Assembly: GCA_015233515.1 (NCBI GenBank) | Contig: JADFXS010000118.1 | Location: 1-8,373, forward strand | Length of the DNA: 8,373 bases | Direction of reading: 5' to 3' | Source: Deltaproteobacteria bacterium | GTDB lineage: Bacteria > Desulfobacterota > Desulfarculia > Adiutricales > JAGVGV01 | In this document: in pieces, positions 1 through 5,291 of the stretch | Layout of the letters: each line of letters starts with the position of its first letter | How positions within the stretch are numbered: position 1 is the stretch's first letter | Position numbers and translations under genes: made by a program | Notes under the pieces: generated by a model | The model's database searches: none | The model's input: only the letters and a program-made list of their open reading frames with translations | What the model was told of the DNA's origin: nothing

Positions 1-293
1 ATGACCGTCAAGTAAGGAAAAAGACCGGAACTCTGGGGGATGTACCAAAGGCCCCATTTAATTAAACGATGCGTCGGCAAGCCGGTTATATCCTCGCCGG
101 CCAACAAAATCCGGCCGCGCCAAGGCTTAAGAAAGCCGCAAATAGTTTTAAGCAGGGTACTTTTACCCGATCCGTTCAGTCCTACCAGACCGGTCAGGCT
201 GCCGCTTGGAATGTTCAGGCAGATGCGATGGAGGATTTCCAGGTCACCGCCGTATCCCGAGGACAAGTTTTCGATGACCATCATATCAGACAT
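1..293 (-). CDS. livF: Branched-chain amino acid ABC transporter ATPase LivF (partial, N-terminal 97 residues)
   Basis: This is the second ATPase of the Liv/HAAT importer, a cytoplasmic subunit that hydrolyses ATP to drive uptake through LivH/LivM. The window holds the first 97 codons; the rest lies beyond base 1. Visible motifs are the Walker A loop GLNGSGKS (residues 38-45) and a Q-loop at YIPQ (Q87), followed by the LFPYLTV stretch that LivF proteins have at this point, where LivG has ARTFQ. The ATG at 293-291 overlaps the end of livG by 8 bases. It is preceded by AGGAG (303-307 on the plus strand numbering) nine bases upstream, so it has its own ribosome site inside livG. The signature motif and Walker B are outside the window. 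It is called LivF rather than a second LivG from its place after livG and the Q-loop context. Confidence 0.93.
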   Translation of the reverse strand, partial: MSDMMVIENLSSGYGGDLEILHRICLNIPSGSLTGLVGLNGSGKSTLLKTICGFLKPWRGRILLAGEDITGLPTHRLIKWGLWYIPQSSGLFPYLTV

Positions 294-1023
294 TACTTAA
301 TGCTCCTAAATAGGTCTCGACGAGCGCCTTGTTGTTGAGAATACTGTCCAAAGAGCCATCAGCCGCCACTTCGCCGCCATTCAGAAATACTATCCGGGGT
401 TTAAGCTCTGCCAAGGCCGATAGGTCGTGGCTGACGATCAAAAAGGTCCGGCCCATGGATAATTCTTCCCGGATGAACCTGATCAGAATATCCTTGAAAT
501 GAGGGTGGATGGCGGCAAAGGGTTCGTCAAGCAGCAACAAGCGAGGGGAGGATATCAGGCAGGCCCCGAACTCCAGCAGCCTGGCCTGGCCGCCGGAAAG
601 CCGCTCGGCGGGTTGGTGGGCCAGAGGCGCCAAGCCCAGCTTTTCCATTACCTCCCTGATGACCGTCAAGGCCCGCCGTTTTTCCAATTTTGCGACATGA
701 GCGCCGAGTAAAAGATTATCCCGAACGCTCAAGTCTGGTAGCACCTTGCTTAGTTGAAAAGTCCTGGCAACTCCGGCGCGAGCGATTTTTTCCGGCCCCC
801 AGTTTTTGACGGATCGACCGGAAATAAAAATCTCCCCTTGGTCGGGATGAATAAAGCCGCTCAGAATATTGAGCAAGGTCGTTTTTCCGGCGCCGTTCGG
901 GCCGATAAGACCGACCACCTCTCCCGGCCCGACGATCAGCGAAACGTCCTTCAAGGCGGTTATGCCCCCGAAGCTTTTGGTCACCCCCGAAGTCCAGGCT
1001 AGCCGTGATGAGTATTCGGTCAT
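286..1023 (-). CDS. livG: Branched-chain amino acid ABC transporter ATPase LivG
   Basis: This 245-residue ABC ATPase is one of the two nucleotide-binding subunits of the importer. All core motifs are visible: Walker A GPNGAGKT (41-48), Q-loop ARTFQ (Q90), signature LSGGQ (142-146), Walker B with LLLLDEP (D166, E167) and the switch histidine in VSHD (H199). The length is close to family norms (about 250). The GITALKDVSL start and the ARTFQ Q-loop are typical of LivG. The D-loop region reads AAIHP, where LivG proteins more often have AGLNP or similar; this is a mild variation that leaves catalytic residues intact. Its ATG overlaps the livM stop as ATGA, and no clear Shine-Dalgarno precedes it, so translation probably depends on coupling to livM. 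livF starts inside its 3' end. Confidence 0.95.
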   Translation of the reverse strand: MTEYSSRLAWTSGVTKSFGGITALKDVSLIVGPGEVVGLIGPNGAGKTTLLNILSGFIHPDQGEIFISGRSVKNWGPEKIARAGVARTFQLSKVLPDLSVRDNLLLGAHVAKLEKRRALTVIREVMEKLGLAPLAHQPAERLSGGQARLLEFGACLISSPRLLLLDEPFAAIHPHFKDILIRFIREELSMGRTFLIVSHDLSALAELKPRIVFLNGGEVAADGSLDSILNNKALVETYLGALSNV

Positions 1024-1964
1024 TTCGTGGAAAACCTATGGTTCCAGATGAAAAGAATCAGCCCCCAACCGCCGGTTCGGAAAAACCGCCCAATCAGGAT
1101 GATGACCACGGAAAAAACCAGCATGTGCGCTACGCCCACGGCCCGGAGGGCTTCGGAGGATATTTGCAGGACAAAGCCGCCAAGAATCGGCCCGATCAGA
1201 GTGCCTAGCCCGCCGATGATCGTTAAGCTCAGGATGTAACCGGTTTGCAGAACCGTTCCCATTTCCGGGCTGGCTAGCTGGATGAAACTTACATACAGGC
1301 CGCCGGCCAGGCCGCTCAAGGCGGCGCTGAGGCCGAAGGCGGCCGTTTTCCAGAAAATCACCCTGACCCCACGGGCGGCGGCGGCGATTTCGTCACCCCG
1401 GATGGCTTGGAGATAGAGTCCGGCTGGGGATCGCAACAGTAAATAAAGTCCGGCCAAAGTCAGGGATAAGACCGCCCAGAACAGATAATAAAACTCCAGG
1501 CGCGAAAGCGACGGACCAGCGACGGACAGGCCCAGGTCACCCCGAGTGAAGTCATAGGCATTGCTGATGACTAGCCGGGCTATCTCGGCAAAGGCGAGAG
1601 TGACCAGAGCAAAATACGGTCCTTTGAGCCGGAAAACCATTCGGCCCAAAAGCAGGCCGACCAGGCCGGCGCCGATCGCGGCCAGAAGAATCCCGGCCAG
1701 GAAATCAGTTCGGCCGGATAAGTTCAGGAAACCCACAATGTAAGCGCCCAGCATGCCGAACGTCGCCGGAGCCAGGGAAAACTGGCCGGTGAAACCGGCC
1801 GCCAAGTTCCAGGCGCTGCCCAGTAAGGCGTAATACATAGCCACGATTATCACACCCAGCCAGTATGTTTGCCGGCACATAAGAGGCAACAGGGCGGCGC
1901 AGATCATCACAATCGCCGCCCCTGCCAGTTCACGTCGGAGTCTCGCCGCCAGGTCCTGATTCAT
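1020..1964 (-). CDS. livM: Branched-chain amino acid ABC transporter permease LivM
   Basis: This is an inner-membrane permease of 314 residues that forms the channel with LivH. The open frame extends far upstream to 2447, but that part runs through livH in another frame and reads as low-complexity Arg/Gly/Pro sequence. The start is therefore placed at the ATG of MNQDLAARL (1964-1962), which overlaps the livH stop as ATGA. Family landmarks include GFTGQFSLAPATFGMLGAY (58-75), LKGPYFALVTLAFAEIAR (113-130), the cytoplasmic ATPase-coupling loop AIRGDEIAAAARGV (187-200) followed by SAALSGLAGGLY (213-224), and GGLGTLIGPILGG (251-263). Roughly eight to ten hydrophobic helices are visible. Only a weak ribosome site (GGGAA) precedes the start, in line with coupling to livH. 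The C-terminal tail after the last helix is short. Confidence 0.95.
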   Translation of the reverse strand: MNQDLAARLRRELAGAAIVMICAALLPLMCRQTYWLGVIIVAMYYALLGSAWNLAAGFTGQFSLAPATFGMLGAYIVGFLNLSGRTDFLAGILLAAIGAGLVGLLLGRMVFRLKGPYFALVTLAFAEIARLVISNAYDFTRGDLGLSVAGPSLSRLEFYYLFWAVLSLTLAGLYLLLRSPAGLYLQAIRGDEIAAAARGVRVIFWKTAAFGLSAALSGLAGGLYVSFIQLASPEMGTVLQTGYILSLTIIGGLGTLIGPILGGFVLQISSEALRAVGVAHMLVFSVVIILIGRFFRTGGWGLILFIWNHRFSTK

Positions 1965-2836
1965 ATTTCCCGTGTTCTTTGACCCCACAGGCCATAAGGT
2001 CGCCACAGCAGAAAAACCAGAAGAAGCAGGAACCCGAATGTATCCCGGTGGGCGTAGGATAGATAGGCGGCCGCGAAACTTTCCAGGGCCCCGACAAGGG
2101 AGACGGTTACGGAGCGGAGGCCGCCAAGGACCACGATGATGTAAGACTTTACCGCCGGGAATACGCCCACGGTGGGGTAAGCGAGAAAAATGGGCGATAG
2201 AAGCCCTCCGGCCAAGGCGGCCAGTCCGCCGGACAAGGCCATGACCGTGGACCCGATCCGATCGGGGTTGATGCCGGCGATGGCCGCGGCCACCGGATTT
2301 TGAGCGACCGCTTGAACGCGCTTGCCCCAGAGAGTGTATTTTAGCGCCCAGACCATAGTCGCCAGGAACACCGCCGCCAAGACGAAAGAAACCAGGCGGT
2401 GGCCGCTCAGACTGATTCCGGCCATGGTTACCCGAGGAGCCGCCCACAGGACCGGCCCTCGGAAAGCAAATGGGCCGGCCAATTGATTGGCCAGATTCAT
2501 AAGAAACAAAGAAAGGCCAAAGGTAACGATAATAGGATATTCCTCACGCCATCGTCCTGAATGTCGGGATTCATGAAACATAGGGCGGATCAACCAGCGC
2601 TCGACCCCGGCGCCGACAAAGCTTCCCAGGATTACCGCCGTGACCAGGGCCAGCCAGGGCGGAAGAGCCAGATTCAGGCCAAGCAGGCAATAGACATAAG
2701 CGCCGACAAGGTAAAATTCGCCATGGCTGAAATTGACAATGCGAAATATGCCAAAGACCAGGGACAAGCCCACGGCCATGAGGGCGTAAAACGCCCCCAT
2801 CATGGCCCCTGTGATCGCTAGATCCAAAATCGGCAA
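1961..2836 (-). CDS. livH: Branched-chain amino acid ABC transporter permease LivH (TTG start)
   Basis: This is a 291-residue inner-membrane permease that pairs with LivM. Recognisable elements are the N-terminal helix GAFYALMAVGLSLVFG (14-29), the diagnostic IVNFSHGEFYLVGAY (33-47), the ATPase-coupling loop GKRVQAVAQNPVAAAIAGI (171-189) followed by SGGLAALAGGLLSP (202-215), VVLGGLRSVTVSLVGA (235-250) and the usual ending LLWRPYGLWGQ (276-286). The start is TTG at 2836-2834. No in-frame ATG or GTG upstream fits, the family's N-terminal region aligns from here, and a GGAG sits six bases upstream. It lies 21 bases after the binding-protein stop and overlaps livM by 4 bases. The N-terminus is slightly short for the family but the first membrane helix is complete. 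Confidence 0.94.
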   Translation of the reverse strand: MPILDLAITGAMMGAFYALMAVGLSLVFGIFRIVNFSHGEFYLVGAYVYCLLGLNLALPPWLALVTAVILGSFVGAGVERWLIRPMFHESRHSGRWREEYPIIVTFGLSLFLMNLANQLAGPFAFRGPVLWAAPRVTMAGISLSGHRLVSFVLAAVFLATMVWALKYTLWGKRVQAVAQNPVAAAIAGINPDRIGSTVMALSGGLAALAGGLLSPIFLAYPTVGVFPAVKSYIIVVLGGLRSVTVSLVGALESFAAAYLSYAHRDTFGFLLLLVFLLWRPYGLWGQRTREI

Positions 2837-2842
2837 CGACGT

Positions 2843-2846
2843 CTCC
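2843..2846 (-). promoter_or_regulatory. Ribosome binding site for livH, supporting its TTG start
   Basis: GGAG on the minus strand stands six bases before the TTG codon at 2836-2834. It is the only well-spaced site near the 5' end of the livH frame, which decides the unusual start. It lies in the 21-base gap after the binding-protein stop codon. Confidence 0.7.
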
Positions 2847-2857
2847 AGGTTTGGTTG

Positions 2858-4129
2858 TTATTCCGGTCTTTGCAGCTTATCGGTGGAGAACTTTAAACCG
2901 GGACCGACGAGCAGGTTGGTCTTGTCCTTGGGTTGCTTGACCGCGGTGATTTGGTAAGCCACATAGGGCACATTGACCCACTGCTGGAAAAAGAGACCCG
3001 GTTCCTTGGCAAAGGTAATGATGTCTCTGGTCCCTTCCATCTTCAGGTCGGCCAAGGCCGGAATGAGTTTGTCCGGATCGGCGCTGCCGGCTTTTTTCAA
3101 GGCTTCGGCGATCACGAAATAGGAATCGGCCGCCTGGAGCGGCTGCATATTAGGATCGTGGCCTTCCTGTTTAAAGAAGTACTCTCGAAGTTTTTGGCCG
3201 GAAGGCGTAAACTGCATGGATGGGTGGAAGAGTTCGAAGACGATCATATACTTAGCCGCTTCGCCGACGTTATTCCAGAAATCCGGGACACCGGCCACGC
3301 CCACGCTATCAAAGAACCATGTCTTTTTGGTCGGGGCCAAGCCTTGCTCGTAGACCTGATTCATGAGCATGAAGGCGGATGGGGCCAGCATGATATTAAC
3401 CACCATGTCCGGTGGGTCCTTTTTCAGGGGCAGTAGGATGGGCAGAAAATCCTTGGCGTCACGCTCGATAACGACATACTCGAAGCTCACCTGAGGAGCT
3501 ATTTTCTCCAGGTATCCCTTTATTTCCTTAGCTTTACCCAGACCGTAATCGGTATTTTCGGCAAAGCCCACCACTTTCTTGACATTCATGGCCGCGATAA
3601 TTTCCGCCGCCGCTTTGCCCACCGCGGAATTGTTGATGCAAACGTTGAATACCTCGGAATAGCCTTTGAGTCGCATGGCGTCGGCCCAGCAGTTGGTGTT
3701 AACATAGGGAATATGGTAACGATGGGCAACTTCGATTTCCGCCAAACCCACGGAACTGTGATGTTCGCCGGTGATCACGGCCACCTTATCCTGGGTGATG
3801 AGTTTTTCCACGGCGGCGCGGCCCTTTTCCGGGATGCCTTGTGAATCCTCATAAACCAGCTGAATCTGCTTTCCCGGAATCCCCCCTCTTTCATCGACAA
3901 TCCGCTTGGCCAATTCAAAACCTTTGCGCAATTCAGCGCCGGAAGCGGCATCGCCGGGAGGGGACATGGCGCACACCACGCCGATTTTAATAGTCTCCTC
4001 GGCCAATACGGCTGCCGGCCAGCCTAGCAGCGCCATAGTCATGCTCGCCAAGACCGCGATCAAAACCAACAAGATGCGGTAAGAACCAATGAAGCGGTTT
4101 CTTATTAACTTCAAGGACCGGAAATTCAT
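2858..4129 (-). CDS. Periplasmic substrate-binding protein of the Liv/HAAT ABC importer (LivK-type)
   Basis: This 423-residue, type I periplasmic binding protein captures ligand and hands it to LivH/LivM. Residues 1-43 form a Sec signal peptide: a basic n-region (K, R residues to R18), a hydrophobic core ILLVLIAVLA, and a probable cleavage site after AVLA (A43). It lacks a lipobox cysteine, so it should be soluble. The mature part opens with IKIGVVCAMSPPGD and AELRKGFELAKRIV, then IQLVYEDSQGIPEKGRAAVEKLI and VITGEHHSSVGLA, all typical of the family. The frame stays open for 20 more codons upstream, but ATG 4129 has the strong ribosome site AAAGGAGG. It is the first gene of the liv operon. The substrate cannot be read from sequence: branched-chain amino acids, aromatic compounds, amides and other organic acids are all handled by relatives. 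Confidence 0.92.
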   Translation of the reverse strand: MNFRSLKLIRNRFIGSYRILLVLIAVLASMTMALLGWPAAVLAEETIKIGVVCAMSPPGDAASGAELRKGFELAKRIVDERGGIPGKQIQLVYEDSQGIPEKGRAAVEKLITQDKVAVITGEHHSSVGLAEIEVAHRYHIPYVNTNCWADAMRLKGYSEVFNVCINNSAVGKAAAEIIAAMNVKKVVGFAENTDYGLGKAKEIKGYLEKIAPQVSFEYVVIERDAKDFLPILLPLKKDPPDMVVNIMLAPSAFMLMNQVYEQGLAPTKKTWFFDSVGVAGVPDFWNNVGEAAKYMIVFELFHPSMQFTPSGQKLREYFFKQEGHDPNMQPLQAADSYFVIAEALKKAGSADPDKLIPALADLKMEGTRDIITFAKEPGLFFQQWVNVPYVAYQITAVKQPKDKTNLLVGPGLKFSTDKLQRPE

Positions 4130-4133
4130 GAAA

Positions 4134-4142
4134 TCCTCCTTT
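4134..4142 (-). promoter_or_regulatory. Strong ribosome binding site of the binding-protein gene
   Basis: The minus strand reads AAAGGAGG with five bases before ATG 4129, a near-perfect Shine-Dalgarno. It fixes the start 20 codons inside the longest open frame. The same AAAGGAGG octamer recurs without a start codon at 4354-4361. Confidence 0.85.
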
Positions 4143-4236
4143 ATCCAAGGGATGTTAATTTTTTTCGATGCCAACAAAGCGCCGGCCACAGCGGCTCGAT
4201 AAAATGGCCATGGAGATAGATAGTTTGGCCTGATAC

Positions 4237-4269
4237 CGGCGTCAGCAGCAAGATCAGCCGGCGACGCCG
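4237..4269 (-). other. Hairpin in the liv leader
   Basis: CGGCGTC (4237-4243) pairs perfectly with GACGCCG (4263-4269) around a 19-base loop. On the liv transcript it would lie about 110-140 nt before the binding-protein start. No U-run follows in that direction, so it is not an intrinsic terminator by sequence. Confidence 0.45.
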
Positions 4270-4279
4270 TGACCTTTTC

Positions 4280-4401
4280 GGCTCAAACCGCCATATTATC
4301 GATGTCGGGTATGACTGGATCCGTTAACTATTTTGGAGAGCTATAAAACGAAACCTCCTTTTCATCTCACCGCCGCTCCATGCGGTTTGATGCCAAGGAG
4401 G
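4280..4401 (-). promoter_or_regulatory. Leader region with competing base-pairings upstream of the liv operon
   Basis: Three inverted repeats are visible. GGCTCAAACCGC (4280-4291) can pair with GCGGTTTG plus GCC (4382-4389, 4392-4394): 8 pairs, then 3 after a small bulge. CCTCCTT (4354-4360) pairs with AAGGAGG (4395-4401), 7 pairs, and encloses a local ACCGC/GCGGT hairpin (4369-4373 with 4382-4386). The long-range stem and the local hairpin use the same bases, so they exclude each other. In the RNA, the strand from 4395-4401 is CCUCCUU, which could also cover the true ribosome site at 4135-4141. The pairings are read by eye; a regulatory role is inference and no known riboswitch class is recognised. 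Confidence 0.35.
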
Positions 4402-4439
4402 CCTTAAATCAAGACATGGAGGGGGAGAGGTAATATCTG

Positions 4440-4458
4440 GAGAACCGCCCGGGTTCCC
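4440..4458 (-). other. Hairpin after the possible leader peptide
   Basis: On the minus strand GGGAACC pairs with GGTTCTC (one G-U pair) around a five-base loop CGGGC. It starts 11 bases after the stop of the short frame at 4469-4510. No U-run follows, so termination is not implied. Confidence 0.35.
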
Positions 4459-4468
4459 TCACCGCCCC

Positions 4469-4510
4469 TCATATTAATGGGGTTAAATGCAATTTTTCGC
4501 TCGGATACAT
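4469..4510 (-). CDS. Possible 13-residue leader peptide upstream of the liv operon
   Basis: A short frame reads MYPSEKLHLTPLI and stops with TGA. GAGG stands eight bases before its ATG, and a TTGACA promoter element lies about 55 bases upstream, so it would be the first frame on a liv transcript from that promoter. Four of 13 residues are Leu or Ile, which would suit control by branched-chain amino acid supply, but there is no run of such codons and no obvious terminator after it. The frame is open further upstream to 4678, but that extension has no good start site. It may simply be chance. Confidence 0.2.
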   Translation of the reverse strand: MYPSEKLHLTPLI

Positions 4511-4542
4511 ATCATTTTCCTCGTTATCTAATCCGCGAAAGG

Positions 4543-4569
4543 GATATATCGTTATAGAATTTATGTCAA
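4543..4569 (-). promoter_or_regulatory. Possible sigma-70 promoter of the liv operon
   Basis: A perfect -35 element TTGACA (4564-4569) is followed after 15 bases by TATATC (4543-4548), 4 of 6 matches to TATAAT. With a 17-base spacer the -10 would be the poorer TATCCC. Transcription would begin near 4535, giving a leader of about 400 nt before the binding-protein gene. This is the best promoter-like sequence on the minus strand between the kinase and the operon. Confidence 0.4.
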
Positions 4570-4657
4570 GGGGGAGATAGGGTATTGCTTGAGGCCCGGG
4601 AAAATGCCCACGCTCTTCGTGCCGGGTTGCCTTGCGACCCAATAACCTATATCTTGA

Positions 4658-4693
4658 ATTTTTCGAAAAATATGTCACACTTTGAAAAAGTGT
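4658..4693. promoter_or_regulatory. Two adjacent perfect dyads (possible protein-binding sites)
   Basis: ATTTTTCGAAAAAT (4658-4671) is a perfect 14-base palindrome. Six bases later ACACTTT-GAA-AAAGTGT (4677-4693) is a perfect 7-base-pair inverted repeat with a 3-base spacer. They lie about 90-130 bases upstream of the candidate liv -35 element, a position suited to an activator or shared operator. No regulator family could be assigned from the sequence. Confidence 0.3.
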
Positions 4694-4854
4694 TCATACT
4701 TCAGTGTCCGGGATTGACGGTCATTACAGAAAGACTTGGTCCTGAACTTTCGGGACGCCATCTGGGAGGCCCTCCGGCAACACCTCAAGGCTAAGGTCGG
4801 TCTACTCAAAAAGAACACCGTCAGTCTCAGGTTCTTGAACATGCAAGCGAGCGC

Positions 4855-4880
4855 ATTCCCCGTAGCTTGCTGCGGGGTTA
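4855..4880. repeat. REP-like hairpin, copy 1
   Basis: ATTCCCC leads into a stem CCCCGTAGC (4858-4866), a TT loop and GCTGCGGGG (4869-4877), nine pairs including one G-T. It shares ATTCCCCG-AGCTTGCTGCG with copy 2, 68 bases away in the same orientation. Short GC-rich imperfect palindromes in such clusters are typical of REP elements mobilised in trans by RAYT transposases. No transposase is in the window. An overlap with terminator function is possible, but no T-run follows. Confidence 0.6.
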
Positions 4881-4922
4881 GCGAGCAAAAATTAAAACGC
4901 GTTCGTTCCTCACATGTCGAAG

Positions 4923-4950
4923 ATTCCCCGCAGCTTGCTGCGAGGAGCTT
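4923..4950. repeat. REP-like hairpin, copy 2
   Basis: The stem CCCCGCAGC (4926-4934) pairs with GCTGCGAGG (4937-4945) around a TT loop, with one C-A mismatch. It is followed by AGCTT. Copy 1 has T where this copy has C at stem position 6, and GGGG where this copy has GAGG. The differences keep most of the stem intact, as expected for drifting REP copies rather than recent duplication. Confidence 0.6.
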
Positions 4951-5086
4951 CAATATTTCTTGGTCTAAGGGGATCTACGGGCATTCACGTTCATAACCTT
5001 GGACATTCACTCGCCACCTGTGACGATCGAGCCGGTGGGCCGGTGGGAAGCAAGTCTCTCAACTAATAGAGAGGATTAAAAAAAGC

Positions 5087-5291
5087 ATGAACTATTATCA
5101 TTTGCGGGAGCGACTTTTTTATCTGATTTTATGGAAACACTACTCTCTTCCAACGCCTCGAGGACTTGAAAAATTTTTTGGTTAAGGTCCGGCAAATCCT
5201 GGATAAGAAGGACAGAATGAATAATTTAGCCGAGAGCGGAAACACCCCTGGGCGCGGCCTATTGCCTGCCTTGGCTGGAGAACCCATATGA
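5087..5291 (+). pseudogene. Possible small gene broken by a frameshift, directly upstream of the kinase
   Basis: A frame starting at ATG 5087 (AGAGGA 11 bases upstream) encodes 32 residues beginning MNYYHLRERLFYLILW and stops at 5183-5185. The +1 frame is open from 5127 to a TGA at 5289-5291 and reads through LVKVRQILDKKDRMNNL. Dropping one T from the A5T6 run at 5169-5179 would join them into a single 67-residue basic, helix-prone protein whose TGA overlaps the kinase ATG as ATGA. Alternatively only the last 24 residues are translated, from ATG 5217, which has AAGGA four bases upstream, as a leader peptide coupled to the kinase. I recognise no family. A chance frame, a sequencing indel or real decay cannot be told apart from one sequence. 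Confidence 0.3.

Larger units (their letters stand above)
4694..5086. other. Intergenic stretch without a supportable gene
   Basis: Overlapping open frames occur on both strands (minus 4675-4953, plus 4736-4996), but neither has a good start site, and both read through the REP-like hairpins, so they look like chance frames. Apart from the two REP-like copies, the stretch holds a tandem duplication of CCGGTGGG (5032-5047) and a small CTCTC/GAGAG hairpin (5056-5060 with 5069-5073) just before the next reading frame. No transposase remnant is recognised. Confidence 0.5.

Noticed and set aside
1..670. Repeated plus-strand string ATGACCGTCAAG at 1-12 and TGACCGTCAAG near 660
   Set aside because: Both fall in coding sequence of the two paralogous ATPases and include a Leu-Thr-Val codon run in each. 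This is chance similarity, not a repeat element.
1965..2447. N-terminal extension of LivM by 161 residues
   Set aside because: It overlaps livH in another frame and reads as Arg/Gly/Pro-rich non-membrane sequence. The ATGA junction at 1961-1964 gives the natural start.
2933..3436. A 167-codon plus-strand open frame
   Set aside because: It lies antisense inside the well-supported binding-protein gene, has no ribosome site or family features, and is a shadow frame.
4130..4189. Upstream start of the binding protein adding 20 residues
   Set aside because: The extension would run through the perfect Shine-Dalgarno and put extra residues before an already long signal peptide. ATG 4129 is far better placed.
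4675..4996. Opposed open frames of 86 and 92 codons
   Set aside because: Both cross the REP-like hairpins, lack convincing start sites and show no recognisable domain. The region is better read as non-coding.
4190..5287. CRISPR array or tRNA/rRNA gene in the long intergenic region
   Set aside because: No regularly spaced direct repeats with spacers, no cloverleaf and no rRNA-like stretches were seen.
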